Assembly: GCA_012965455.1 (NCBI GenBank)
Contig: DTSG01000462.1
Location: 13,533 to 24,286 of the forward strand
Length of the DNA stretch: 10,754 nt
Direction: 5' to 3'
From: Planctomycetaceae bacterium
GTDB lineage: Bacteria > Planctomycetota > Planctomycetia > Pirellulales > Pirellulaceae
Shown: one piece after another, positions 1 through 8,216 of the stretch
Numbering within the stretch: the first letter of the stretch is position 1
How the letters are laid out: every line of letters starts with the position of its first letter
The notes under the pieces: generated by a model
What the model was told of the DNA's origin: nothing
The model's input: the letters and a program-made list of their open reading frames with translations, nothing else
Databases searched by the model: none
Program-made: the position numbers and the translations under genes

Positions 1-558
1 CTGCAAGGCCCAATTGATGATGCTTTTTTAGATCCTTTCTTGGTGGTATTGCCCAGCGGAGTATCGAAAAGTCCCGCTGTGGAACGTTGGATCAAATTTG
101 AGGCGCAACATTTCCTTGACCGCTGGCGATCGCTGTATCGCGGTACACCTCGCGTCAAACTAGACAAATTCGTTACGAAGGAAGATCAGCAAAATTACAA
201 CCTAATTCTATGGGGTGATTTTCAAACTAATTCGTTAATCAAACAACTGCTCTCAAATTCATTCGCAAAAGCTGGTGTGATTCAATGGGATACCAAGCAA
301 TTACATATCAACAATAAAGAATATGATGCCCAGACACACGTACCTATTTTAATTGCGCCCAACCCGACGGCACTGGGAAAGTACATTGTCATCAACAGTG
401 GTCCAACTCATCGCGAAGGCCACGATCGCACCAACTCGCTGCAAAATCCCAAACTGCCCGATTGGGCCGTGATCGATATCACCACGACCCCCAATGATGT
501 TGTCCCCGGTAAGATAGTCGACGCGGGATTTTTTGACGAATATTGGAAATACAAATAG
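1..558 (+). CDS. Prolyl-oligopeptidase-like hydrolase, C-terminal part (5' end outside window)
   Basis: The reading frame is open from base 1, so only the last 185 residues are visible and the gene starts upstream. A TTG at 40 is internal to the frame and is not a believable start. The visible part begins with LQGPIDDAFLDPFLVVLPSG and ends with a DWAVIDITTTP / VDAGFFDEYWK block. I recognise this arrangement as the region following the alpha/beta-hydrolase domain in large, often secreted, prolyl-oligopeptidase-family proteins of planctomycetes and verrucomicrobia. The Ser-Asp-His triad would be upstream, so activity cannot be judged here. The stop (TAG, 556-558) lies 4 bases before the next ATG, which suggests co-transcription with the acetyltransferase. 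The family assignment rests on remembered sequence similarity; an esterase rather than a peptidase is possible. Confidence 0.75.
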   Translation: MQGPIDDAFLDPFLVVLPSGVSKSPAVERWIKFEAQHFLDRWRSLYRGTPRVKLDKFVTKEDQQNYNLILWGDFQTNSLIKQLLSNSFAKAGVIQWDTKQLHINNKEYDAQTHVPILIAPNPTALGKYIVINSGPTHREGHDRTNSLQNPKLPDWAVIDITTTPNDVVPGKIVDAGFFDEYWKYK

Positions 559-562
559 CCCG

Positions 563-1543
563 ATGTCTACGCCTACACTAGATTGTCACCTTGCAAATTC
601 AGCTGAAAAAGCGGCGGCGTTCCGCAATGTCCATGAATTCTGGGGCGGGGATTCCCAAATTGACGAATTCGTCAAACAGCGATTAGTTTCACCTCATCAT
701 CAACGCGCTACCTGGTACGTCGGTTGTGTTGCCGGTGCGGTCGCATGTTCACTTGGCGCCTTTCCCTTCGAACTTTGCCTTGCTGGTTCCATTGAACGGG
801 CAGTCTTTATCGGGTGCGTGCACACTCGACCGGAAGATCGCGGACAAGGCTACGTACCCCAGTTGTTTGAGTTTGTGGAAAACGCAGAACAACAATCGGG
901 CACTAAATGGAGTCTGTTGTTCTCGGACATCACTCCTGGCTACTATGAGCGACTAGGCTATCAAATCAGCGCGGCTCCCAACATCTGTATCAAATCGAAC
1001 ACGTCCGTTACGGAAAACGACTGTTTCAAATTACGGCCATTTGATTCCACCCAACACCTTCAAACACTGTCCAATATTTATCAACAGCACTTCCAGGGAA
1101 AGCCTTTTTTTGTTCATCGCAACGACGACCATTGGGACCACCTTATCCATCAACATAAAGATGATCAGTGGTTTTGGCTATGTAATAACACCAGTGAAAC
1201 AGTCGGTTATGTGTTACTACAAACTTCTCAAGCGAATACGGTACTCAAGGATTTCGCATTACAGAATCCCACCGCGGAACAGCTCAGACGCTGTCTGGCA
1301 ACATTAAGTCACTATTGCAGCGCGCAACAGATCGATGAAATCGTCGGCTGGTTTCCCAAGTTGACTGATCCGGCAGAGCAAGCAGTACAGCATTCGCCAG
1401 CCGACATGGATTGGTACTATTACGTCGACCGCAAAACCGAAATTACCATGATCAAAACACTCGTACTAAGCGACGACAACAACCCTTCCGGAGAAGCGCT
1501 AATAAACCACTTAGATACAATCCGTCACGTCGACCACGTGTAG
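563..1543 (+). CDS. GNAT-family N-acetyltransferase
   Basis: This is a 326-residue cytoplasmic protein. Residues about 80-135 carry the acetyl-CoA-binding core of the GNAT fold: a beta strand (AVFIGCVHTRPEDRGQGYV) with the R-x-x-G-x-G-type pyrophosphate loop as RGQGYV at 93-98, then a long helix, then SDITPGYYERLGY at 121-133, the usual 'x-x-F/Y-Y-x-x-x-G-F/Y' signature. The remaining 190 residues probably form a second, degenerate GNAT-like domain, as in Eis-type enzymes, but no second CoA loop is obvious. The acceptor substrate cannot be predicted. I prefer the ATG at 563 over a TTG at 533 because it starts just after the upstream stop (558) and avoids overlap; translation is probably coupled. 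The N-terminal extension implied by the TTG has no recognisable content. Confidence 0.75.
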   Translation: MSTPTLDCHLANSAEKAAAFRNVHEFWGGDSQIDEFVKQRLVSPHHQRATWYVGCVAGAVACSLGAFPFELCLAGSIERAVFIGCVHTRPEDRGQGYVPQLFEFVENAEQQSGTKWSLLFSDITPGYYERLGYQISAAPNICIKSNTSVTENDCFKLRPFDSTQHLQTLSNIYQQHFQGKPFFVHRNDDHWDHLIHQHKDDQWFWLCNNTSETVGYVLLQTSQANTVLKDFALQNPTAEQLRRCLATLSHYCSAQQIDEIVGWFPKLTDPAEQAVQHSPADMDWYYYVDRKTEITMIKTLVLSDDNNPSGEALINHLDTIRHVDHV

Positions 1544-1570
1544 TCGCTGCAAATAAACGCGTTAAACATC

Positions 1571-1647
1571 GTGCGGGTGTTTTGCTTGTTGGCCTCCAAC
1601 ACCTTAAAATCAAATATAGTTCCGCACCCCCATCGTTGTTTTTTCCA
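1571..1647 (+). terminator. Possible weak terminator or leader hairpin between acetyltransferase and hydrolase genes
   Basis: GTGCGG at 1571-1576 is complementary to CCGCAC at 1622-1627. Inside it, GTTGG (1588-1592) and CCAAC (1596-1600) form a tight three-base-loop hairpin. A T-rich run (gttgtttttt, 1636-1645) follows about 8 bases after the outer stem. The structure is loose and the T-run is not directly next to the stem, so it is at best a weak intrinsic terminator for the upstream pair, or a structured leader of the downstream gene. A TATAGT at 1615-1620 could be a -10 element, but no good -35 box is visible. The rest of the 126-base gap shows nothing else. Confidence 0.25.
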
Positions 1648-1669
1648 AGTTTCAAATCAGGAATAACCC

Positions 1670-3949
1670 ATGCGCAATTTCTTATTAATCCTTGCAACCC
1701 TGTTGGCCGCAACATCAACAACCGTTAACGCGCAACCTCTTCCCAACACGGAGGCGTTGAAGCTCGAAGGCGATATCGCATCGCACTTAGTGGATGGCGT
1801 AGATCGGTTTTTATTAAAGCAACTCGACCACTCGATTGCAGCCCGCAATCGATATTGGAATCGCGACACGACGTCGGCGGCCGCTTACAGCAAATCCGTT
1901 GCACCCAATCGAGCACGACTTGCGGAGATCACCGGCGTCGTCGATGCTCGCGTTGCATTTAATGATCTCGAAGTCATTGGCGGCACAACGGAGGGACCCG
2001 TGCAAGGAAGTAGTGCCGCCTTCGATGCCATCAAAATTCGCTGGCCTGTCATCCGTAACATCCATGGCGTTGGATTAATGCTAAGACCGACAAAACCAAA
2101 TGGCAAATATGTAATCGCCGTTCCCGATGCTGATCACACTCCTGAAATGATTTCTGGACTAGTTCCAGGGCTTGGTGTTTCACAACAATACGCCCGCCAG
2201 CTTGCCGAAAATGGCTTCACGGTTTTAGTGCCCACATTGATCAGCCGCGAATATGCCGCACGCAATGGCCGCGCTAAGATGACGAACCGCGAATTTTTGT
2301 ATCGCAGCTCTTTCATCCTCGGGCGACACTTAATCGGCTATGAAGTCCAAAAAATACTGGCGCTGGTAGATTGGTGTAGTTCTCGAAGCGGCGATGAAGT
2401 GAGCATTGGCGTGATTGGTTGGGGTGAAGGCGGTTTGTTAACACTGTACAGTGCCGCCCTCGACGAGCGCATCGATGCGGCCTGTGTCAGCGGGTATTTT
2501 AATTCGCGGCAAACAATATGGTCCGAGCCCATTTCCCGTAACGTATATGCGCTGCTCGACCAGTTTGGCGATGCTGAACTGGCAACACTCATTGCGCCTC
2601 GTAAACTAGTCATCGAAGCTGCCGCCGGTCCGGAATTCGAATTGGAGGGCGGTGGTGGAGCTCCAGCAAAGCTAGCTTCCCCATTGCTGCCAGTGGTCTC
2701 TGCTGAACTGGCACGCGCCATTGAACTTATCGGCACACCAAATTTAACACCGTTTAATCTCATCGCCACAAAGGATGGTCAAGGTGGTTTTGGCAGTCAC
2801 AACTCACTGAGGCAGTTTGCCAAGGACCTCGGTCAAACTGCAAATTGGTCGGTGGATCCTACTGACTTAAAAGTATCGGACAATCAAGTCGATGCCATGC
2901 AACGCGCGGCTGCACAAATGCGTGAAATTGACCAACATAACCAATGGCTATTATCGGAAAGCCATTTTGTGCGAAAAGACTTTATGAATAAACTCGACAC
3001 AAGTTCCGTAGCCGCCTATGAAAAGTCAGCGCAGTGGTATCGAGATTATTTTCGCGAGGAAACAATCGGCCATTTTGAACTCGATCTTTTACCACTGAAC
3101 GCACGATCACGCTTAATTGAAAAAAGCGATAACTGGTCGCGTTATGAAGTTGTGCTTGATGTATTTGATGATGTGATCGCCTACGGATTACTGACACTAC
3201 CGACTGGCATCAAAGCGGACGAACAACGACCCGTTGTCGTTTGCCAACACGGCCTAGAAGGTCGCCCACAGGATGTCATCGGGGAACAAAGTCACCGCTA
3301 CTATTCAGGGTTTGCCACGGCCCTGGCCGAGCGAGGATTCATTACCTTTGCACCACAGAACCTATATATTTTCAAAGATCGGTTTCGAACGCTGCAACGA
3401 AAAAGCTATCCACTGCGCAAGACCTTGTTTTCGACGATTGTGCCACAACATCAGCAAATCGTGAATTGGCTGAAGACACTTGATCAAGTCGATGCCAAAC
3501 GAATCGCTTTCTATGGTTTGTCCTATGGTGGCAAGAGTGCCATGCGAATTCCGCCACTCGTGACTGACTATTGCCTGAGCATTTGTTCGGCAGATTTTAA
3601 TGAATGGGTCTTTAAAAACGCTACCACACGGTATAACTTCAGTTATATGTGGACGGGTGAATATGAAATCTTCGAATGGAATCTGGGCGGAACGTTTAAC
3701 TACGCCGAGATGGCATTCTTGATTGCACCACGTCCCTTCATGGTGGAACGAGGACATTTTGACGGAGTTGGTGAAGATCATTGGGTCGGTTACGAGTTTG
3801 CCCGTGTGCAGTATATGTACCAAGCAAAACTAAAACTTAAAGACACGACCGAAATCGAATGGTTCGACGGCCCGCACAAGATTAACGGCGTTGGCACCTA
3901 TCGTTTTTTACATAAGCATTTAGACTGGCCGGAACCACAAGCTAAATAA
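1670..3949 (+). CDS. Exported tandem alpha/beta hydrolase (acetyl-xylan-esterase / dienelactone-hydrolase-like)
   Basis: This 759-residue protein has an N-terminal signal peptide (hydrophobic core LLILATLLAAT, likely cleavage after VNA at residue 21), so it acts outside the cytoplasm. Two alpha/beta-hydrolase domains follow. In the first (about 120-380), the nucleophile elbow reads GWGEG at 250-254: glycine stands where the catalytic serine belongs, and no clear oxyanion HG is present. In the second (about 490-750), the elbow is intact (GLSYG, Ser618). An oxyanion-type HG is at 527-528, and Asp698 (RGHFDG) and His736 (GPHKI) are plausible triad partners. The second domain is therefore probably the working esterase, acting perhaps on acetylated polysaccharides, while the first may be structural or substrate-binding. 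The substrate is not determinable. The ATG at 1670 is preceded by a weak AGGAAT at 1659-1664. The gene probably shares a transcript with the DUF1080 gene 46 bases downstream. Confidence 0.8.
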   Translation: MRNFLLILATLLAATSTTVNAQPLPNTEALKLEGDIASHLVDGVDRFLLKQLDHSIAARNRYWNRDTTSAAAYSKSVAPNRARLAEITGVVDARVAFNDLEVIGGTTEGPVQGSSAAFDAIKIRWPVIRNIHGVGLMLRPTKPNGKYVIAVPDADHTPEMISGLVPGLGVSQQYARQLAENGFTVLVPTLISREYAARNGRAKMTNREFLYRSSFILGRHLIGYEVQKILALVDWCSSRSGDEVSIGVIGWGEGGLLTLYSAALDERIDAACVSGYFNSRQTIWSEPISRNVYALLDQFGDAELATLIAPRKLVIEAAAGPEFELEGGGGAPAKLASPLLPVVSAELARAIELIGTPNLTPFNLIATKDGQGGFGSHNSLRQFAKDLGQTANWSVDPTDLKVSDNQVDAMQRAAAQMREIDQHNQWLLSESHFVRKDFMNKLDTSSVAAYEKSAQWYRDYFREETIGHFELDLLPLNARSRLIEKSDNWSRYEVVLDVFDDVIAYGLLTLPTGIKADEQRPVVVCQHGLEGRPQDVIGEQSHRYYSGFATALAERGFITFAPQNLYIFKDRFRTLQRKSYPLRKTLFSTIVPQHQQIVNWLKTLDQVDAKRIAFYGLSYGGKSAMRIPPLVTDYCLSICSADFNEWVFKNATTRYNFSYMWTGEYEIFEWNLGGTFNYAEMAFLIAPRPFMVERGHFDGVGEDHWVGYEFARVQYMYQAKLKLKDTTEIEWFDGPHKINGVGTYRFLHKHLDWPEPQAK

Positions 3950-3995
3950 ACCACATCAATATAGACACATTTTTTACCAGTAACTGGAGCCCACG

Positions 3996-5006
3996 ATGAA
4001 AACCAAAACCCTATTCATGACTGTGATACTACTTATTGCAATGCCTAGCATTGCACTTCAAGCCCAAGACAAAAAAGAGTGGATCTCACCGGAAGCTGCT
4101 GCCAAAGTGGTTGATTTCCAACTGCAGGGTGAGTATCTCAGCAAAAAGGATGATGGTACGGGAACCGAACCAAGTGTAGGGCTGCAGTTAATCGCGCTCG
4201 GTGGTGGCAATTTCCGTGGTGTTGCCTACATCGGTGGATTGCCAGGGGCTGGGTGGAGCCGTGGAGACGAGAGCAAAACAGTTGATGGCAAAGTAAACGA
4301 TCAAGGCCAACTAACATTTACACTAAGCGAAGGCGAAGGCGAAGCAATCGGCACTCTTAAAGCAGGTAAGTTGACGATCACCACTGGTGATGAATCAATT
4401 GAAATGAAAAAGGTGGCACGTAAAAGTCCAACCATGGGCAAAGCAGCACCTAAGGGTGCGGTCGTACTATTCGACGGCACGAAAGAAGCCGCAAAAAACA
4501 ACTTCCAACGTGGCCAAATCGTTATGGAGAAACTGCTACGTCACGATGTGGAAACCAATGCCAAATTTGGCGACCATCAATTGCATTTGGAATTCCGTTT
4601 ACCCTTCATGCCTTATGCTCGAGGGCAAGGCAGAGGCAATAGTGGCATGTACGTGCAAGGTCGATACGAATGTCAAATTTTAGATTCGTTTGGGCTCGAT
4701 GGTGCCAACAATGAATGTGGCGGTATCTATAAAATTGCTAAACCCAACGTCAACATGTGCCTACCTCCGCTAGTTTGGCAAACGTACGATGTTGATTTTA
4801 CGGCGGCGCGCTATGATGACGCTGGCAAAAAAATCAAAAACGCACGAGTTACGATTTTGCACAACGGTGTCAAGATTCACGACGATCTGGAGCTACCCAA
4901 CGGTACGCCGGGCAAGCACCCAGAAGGTCCGGGTCCAGACATTCTGTATCTACAAGGTCACGGTAATCCTGTTGTGTTTCGTAATATTTGGGTCGTCAAT
5001 AAATAG
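3996..5006 (+). CDS. Exported DUF1080 / PF06439 (3-keto-disaccharide hydrolase-like) protein
   Basis: This is a 336-residue protein with a signal peptide (LFMTVILLIAMPSIA core, probable cleavage near residue 23, after LQA). An N-terminal beta-rich region of about 120 residues (30-142) is followed by a PF06439 domain at about 154-335, which opens with AVVLFDGT. It contains the family-typical stretches GNSGMYVQGRYECQILDS (214-231), NECGGIYKI (239-247), PLVWQTYDV (258-266) and a closing VVFRNIWVV. The fold is a concanavalin-like beta sandwich. Characterised PF06439 members cleave 3-keto-glycosides; whether this one is catalytic or only binds sugar cannot be read from sequence. GGAG at 3986-3989 is well spaced for the ATG. 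The position just after the tandem esterase suggests joint processing of a decorated carbohydrate. No hairpin follows the stop, which lies 3 bases from a convergent gene. Confidence 0.87.
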   Translation: MKTKTLFMTVILLIAMPSIALQAQDKKEWISPEAAAKVVDFQLQGEYLSKKDDGTGTEPSVGLQLIALGGGNFRGVAYIGGLPGAGWSRGDESKTVDGKVNDQGQLTFTLSEGEGEAIGTLKAGKLTITTGDESIEMKKVARKSPTMGKAAPKGAVVLFDGTKEAAKNNFQRGQIVMEKLLRHDVETNAKFGDHQLHLEFRLPFMPYARGQGRGNSGMYVQGRYECQILDSFGLDGANNECGGIYKIAKPNVNMCLPPLVWQTYDVDFTAARYDDAGKKIKNARVTILHNGVKIHDDLELPNGTPGKHPEGPGPDILYLQGHGNPVVFRNIWVVNK

Positions 5007-5009
5007 CCT

Positions 5010-5999
5010 TCAATCCTGAATGCATTCATCGCACCAAAAAGCGGAATCAAAGCAACGGCGCATCTTAAACTCTTTGAGTTTCGGATGCACCTGTTCCCAA
5101 GCGATAACTCGGTTAACGATCCAGTCATAGGTCTGCGCATCATCAAAGTGCTCGCAGGCTTTAAACTCGATTCCTAATGCCATCAGTCGTCGCGTGATTT
5201 CTACCAATTTCGCTTGCAGTTGCTCGGTCGACATATCCTCGATTTTGGGAGTTTGAATCGGGGGTTCTAGCAATTCATAGACAGGTCTATTATTCGCTTT
5301 TTGAGATATTTCACTCATAAACTCCACCAAGCGAGGAGTCTTCTCATCTTCCACACGATGCAGCATCGTCTGCACCTGAAAATTTGCCATGTGGCTTAGA
5401 TCTTCATTACTAGGCATGCATAGCGACAATAAATATTCACCGCGATGATCTTCCGACTCGCCGAATACTCGCGCTTGATGTAGCTGCCTGACCACTTTTT
5501 CCTGCATCTCTCTGGGAAAATCATTGGCTACCGGATAAGCGTCCAACTTCGTAGCGTTCGCGGCGCCATTTTCCCAGGTGACATCCATCTCGCAGTCACT
5601 AATGGTAATATCAATCAGTCCATCTTCACTTTCCCAAACAAGTTGCATTCGACCCCGGTATCCGTTGGCGCGACGTACTCGGACTTCCTGCGAGTCGAAA
5701 TCAGCGGGTACGATGTCCGCCAATCTCAAAGTGATCACTCTCCCAGTTTGCACAGGCCCCAGCAAATCGACAATTGCTGGCGAGGAGTACTTTGGTTTTT
5801 CGTCAACATCTGGCAACTCGGTTGCGGCGCTATGGGCAAACTTCAATTGGCAACCGATCAGTGTTTGGACTTCGATTGAATCCAATTCGAAGCGAATCAA
5901 TTCTGTTTCACCGGCAAGCTTCAGCCACCCGTCGACCGAACGTGCCGAGGTTACATTCAATTCGCCACATTCAATCAACTCGCCTAGATAATAAATCAT
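5010..5999 (-). CDS. Hypothetical protein with Cys/His-rich C terminus
   Basis: I do not recognise this 329-residue protein. It has no signal peptide or membrane segment and is acidic overall. The first ~145 residues look beta-rich (opening MIYYLGELIECGEL, GWLKL, VITLRLADI, GRMQLVWES, GLIDITISD). The middle is mostly helical, and the last ~75 residues are helical with a cluster of possible metal ligands: CEH at 282-284, His305, Cys316 and CDEC at 323-326. I chose the ATG at 5999 because AAGG at 6014-6011 sits 11 bases upstream and the protein starts cleanly there. The frame stays open to 6107, but that extension (Cys-rich, no domain logic) is intergenic sequence read through. It lies 129 bases downstream of the serine hydrolase gene on the same strand, so it may be a separate unit. 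Function is unknown. Confidence 0.75.
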   Translation of the reverse strand: MIYYLGELIECGELNVTSARSVDGWLKLAGETELIRFELDSIEVQTLIGCQLKFAHSAATELPDVDEKPKYSSPAIVDLLGPVQTGRVITLRLADIVPADFDSQEVRVRRANGYRGRMQLVWESEDGLIDITISDCEMDVTWENGAANATKLDAYPVANDFPREMQEKVVRQLHQARVFGESEDHRGEYLLSLCMPSNEDLSHMANFQVQTMLHRVEDEKTPRLVEFMSEISQKANNRPVYELLEPPIQTPKIEDMSTEQLQAKLVEITRRLMALGIEFKACEHFDDAQTYDWIVNRVIAWEQVHPKLKEFKMRRCFDSAFWCDECIQD

Positions 6000-6053
6000 G
6001 GTCCATGTTTCCTTTTGAGAAAAATGGAAGCAGCGCCGTGAGAAGTGCTTTCT

Positions 6054-6081
6054 ATTGTTACAACATGTTAACTCTGAGCAA
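6054..6081 (-). promoter_or_regulatory. Possible promoter with overlapping dyad, upstream of the hypothetical gene
   Basis: On the - strand, TTGCTC (6081-6076) and AACAAT (6059-6054) are separated by 16 bases, each matching the housekeeping consensus at four of six positions. The spacer overlaps an imperfect dyad, GTTACAACATGTTAAC on the + strand at 6057-6072, centred on the palindrome AACATGTT. This would be a natural place for a repressor. The implied 5' leader is about 50 bases. It is weak evidence on its own; the rest of the 6000-6128 gap has only the short palindrome CAGCGCTG (6085-6092). Confidence 0.22.
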
Positions 6082-6128
6082 GAGCAGCGCTGACAGCCCA
6101 ATGACAAGGTAGAAACGGCGAACCCCTA

Positions 6129-8216
6129 CTAATCCACGGCGGGTAATAAGCGGATGTTGCGAACTTCCGCCGATGTGTTCCATGATGCGATACCAAACGG
6201 ACGCACCGGTTCTTGTTCCCACCAAATATCAAATTTGTGCTCGGCGACTTCTATATTCGCGAACTCTTCTCCATCAATCCAAGCAATCACTCGCTGCTCA
6301 GTCACTCGCAAGCGAATCGTATACCATTGGTTATCCTTCACTTCTAAGTACCGAGTCGTATCATTTTCGACCGCGGCCATCGTGTCAATATTTGAGAGCC
6401 CAACAACGCCGCCTCCCCAGCCACCCACGATAAACGAACAATAATTATCCTGGATCGGAAAAGTAACGCCACAAAAGAAATCGTTGCCCTCTGTCCGTCG
6501 GGCCTCAAATACGACTTCATAGTTAATCCGCGGGAAATCTCGCGACACTTTGATGCCGGCCGCGGGTTTCCCTTTGCCAATCTGAATCACACCATCCACT
6601 ACCGCCACTGGACCGTGGTTCTTGAAATCGTTTTCCTCAATCACTTTCCAACCAGCAAGCGATTGGCGGTCAAACAACGACCGTTCACCACCCACAATCG
6701 AAGCACGAGTTAATTCTGCCCAATGCGTCAAACCAAAATAACCTCGCTGCGGTACTCGCTCCCCCTTGGCCCAACGTACCGACTCATTGGTGATTGTCTC
6801 CACCGCGCCCCGTAAATTGCCGTCCTCTAATCTCAACACCAATCGCAAATAATGCGACACTCGTGAAGTATCCGATGTTTGCAAGTCGCCCGCAAACTCA
6901 CCCGTAAATACGCCATTGTCAAACCTCGTATGAGCAACAAGTGTTATATATTGATTCCCCAATTTCACCCGCACATTTCCATCTTTGGCAATCCACAAAA
7001 ACAGCTGCCGATTGCCTTCATAAGTCTCAATGCTGCCCCGCCACGTTCCTGTTAGTTCGGTGGAGGGCTTCAACCTAGGCGGCAGCGTACGGCGACGAGG
7101 CAATAACACATTGGGAGAATCGAATTTATAATCTTCAAGCAGCACACTCAAAATTTTCTTTACTGTTTTATGTGGCAACGAACTTGATGTATTGCACAAA
7201 CAGACAACAGCAATGCCGTGTTCAGGAACCAGTGTTAATCGAGTGGCGACCCCAGGCATCCCTCCCGTGTGACTAACGGTTTTGTAGCCTGAATCGTTTT
7301 CGTTGGTTGCCCAACCCATCCCATATCCAACTCCAGTACGAATGGGATTGGTCGGCGCGTGTAGCCGTTGAACCGCCGCCTCATCAAGAATCGCCGTTTG
7401 CCCTTTGCTGACACGACCAAGATTAAACAAGGCGAACATCGCTAGGTCATGCGCAGAACTGTAAACAGCGGACGCCCCATCGTGGTCAAAACCGTACGGC
7501 ACGACGGCCTTACCTTGCCGGTCATATCTCACGGCAGCATCGTCAACCCGCTCAGCCGGCAGCCCCACATATGTATTGGTCATCGCCAGAGGTTCAAAAA
7601 TATCTTCCCGCATAAATTGTGCATATGGTTTTCCACTATGCCGGCTGATCAAATAATCTAATATCCCATAGCCCAAGTTGCAGTACTTGTACCCCGTCCC
7701 TGGTTTTGACACAGCAATACCGTAATGACGAATCGTGTCATCGCGACTCGGTATCGCATAGTCGTCATCTTGATAATAAAACTGATAATGCAATCCCATG
7801 CCTGACGAATGGTTCAGCAAATTATTCACACTCACATCAGCGGCATCGCCAACTTTCGCTCGAATCTTCACCGCACCTAAGTACTCATTCGCCGCTCGGT
7901 CGATTTCCAGTTTACCGCGTTGGTCCAACAGCATGATTCCAGTCGCCGTAATCGGTTTTGAAATTGATGCCAGCGAAAACAATGTATGCTCCGTTGCCTT
8001 AGTTTGTTTATCGGTATCGGCCAGACCAAACCCACGTTCCAAGATGATGCGTCCATCTTTGACAACAGCAATTGCCAATGCCGGGTCGCCCGTCACTTTC
8101 ATCTGACGCCCAATCCACGCAGTTGCTTCCTTTAAGTTCGCCATGTCTGGTTTTTTTGCCAAGGACGTCATGGTCATTGCCACCATCAAAACAAACGCCA
8201 GTACCAATCGCATCAT
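6129..8216 (-). CDS. Exported serine hydrolase (beta-lactamase/class C family) fused to a DUF1080-like domain
   Basis: This 695-residue protein has a signal peptide (LVLAFVLMVAMTMTSLA, cleavage after residue 20). Residues about 25-365 form a penicillin-binding-protein/class-C beta-lactamase fold with all three motifs: SISK at 84-87 (nucleophile Ser84, Lys87), Y-C-N at 178-180, and HTG at 316-318. These define an active-site serine enzyme (esterase, D-aminopeptidase or peptidase type), not necessarily antibiotic resistance. Residues about 385-485 form a beta-rich linker domain starting ELTGTWRG. Residues about 510-692 resemble PF06439: the opening SLFDRQSLAGWKV, the strand-like NYEVVFEARR, NQWYTIRLRV and the closing EVRNIRLL. 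This module probably binds or cleaves sugars, tethering the hydrolase to a glycan. A GGGGGAG stretch at 8229-8223 supports the ATG at 8216; a second ATG follows directly. Exact substrate is unknown. Confidence 0.87.
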   Translation of the reverse strand: MMRLVLAFVLMVAMTMTSLAKKPDMANLKEATAWIGRQMKVTGDPALAIAVVKDGRIILERGFGLADTDKQTKATEHTLFSLASISKPITATGIMLLDQRGKLEIDRAANEYLGAVKIRAKVGDAADVSVNNLLNHSSGMGLHYQFYYQDDDYAIPSRDDTIRHYGIAVSKPGTGYKYCNLGYGILDYLISRHSGKPYAQFMREDIFEPLAMTNTYVGLPAERVDDAAVRYDRQGKAVVPYGFDHDGASAVYSSAHDLAMFALFNLGRVSKGQTAILDEAAVQRLHAPTNPIRTGVGYGMGWATNENDSGYKTVSHTGGMPGVATRLTLVPEHGIAVVCLCNTSSSLPHKTVKKILSVLLEDYKFDSPNVLLPRRRTLPPRLKPSTELTGTWRGSIETYEGNRQLFLWIAKDGNVRVKLGNQYITLVAHTRFDNGVFTGEFAGDLQTSDTSRVSHYLRLVLRLEDGNLRGAVETITNESVRWAKGERVPQRGYFGLTHWAELTRASIVGGERSLFDRQSLAGWKVIEENDFKNHGPVAVVDGVIQIGKGKPAAGIKVSRDFPRINYEVVFEARRTEGNDFFCGVTFPIQDNYCSFIVGGWGGGVVGLSNIDTMAAVENDTTRYLEVKDNQWYTIRLRVTEQRVIAWIDGEEFANIEVAEHKFDIWWEQEPVRPFGIASWNTSAEVRNIRLLPAVD

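Noticed and set aside
533..562. TTG start for the acetyltransferase overlapping the upstream gene
   Set aside because: The ATG at 563 is 4 bases after the upstream stop and gives a cleaner N terminus.
2338..2769. 143-codon open frame on the - strand
   Set aside because: It lies fully opposite the tandem hydrolase, has low-complexity content and no recognisable motif: a shadow of the real gene.
3362..3823. 153-codon open frame on the - strand
   Set aside because: Opposite the conserved second hydrolase domain, with no motif and no independent support.
5578..5991. 137-codon open frame on the + strand
   Set aside because: Antisense to the hypothetical gene; Ser/Thr-rich shadow with no start context.
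6000..6107. Cys-rich 36-residue N-terminal extension of the hypothetical protein
   Set aside because: The ATG at 5999 has a ribosome-binding site; the extension reads intergenic DNA and shows no domain features.
6129..8216. Antibiotic-resistance beta-lactamase
   Set aside because: The SxxK/YxN/HTG motifs are shared by many esterases and peptidases, and the fusion to a sugar-related domain argues for another role.
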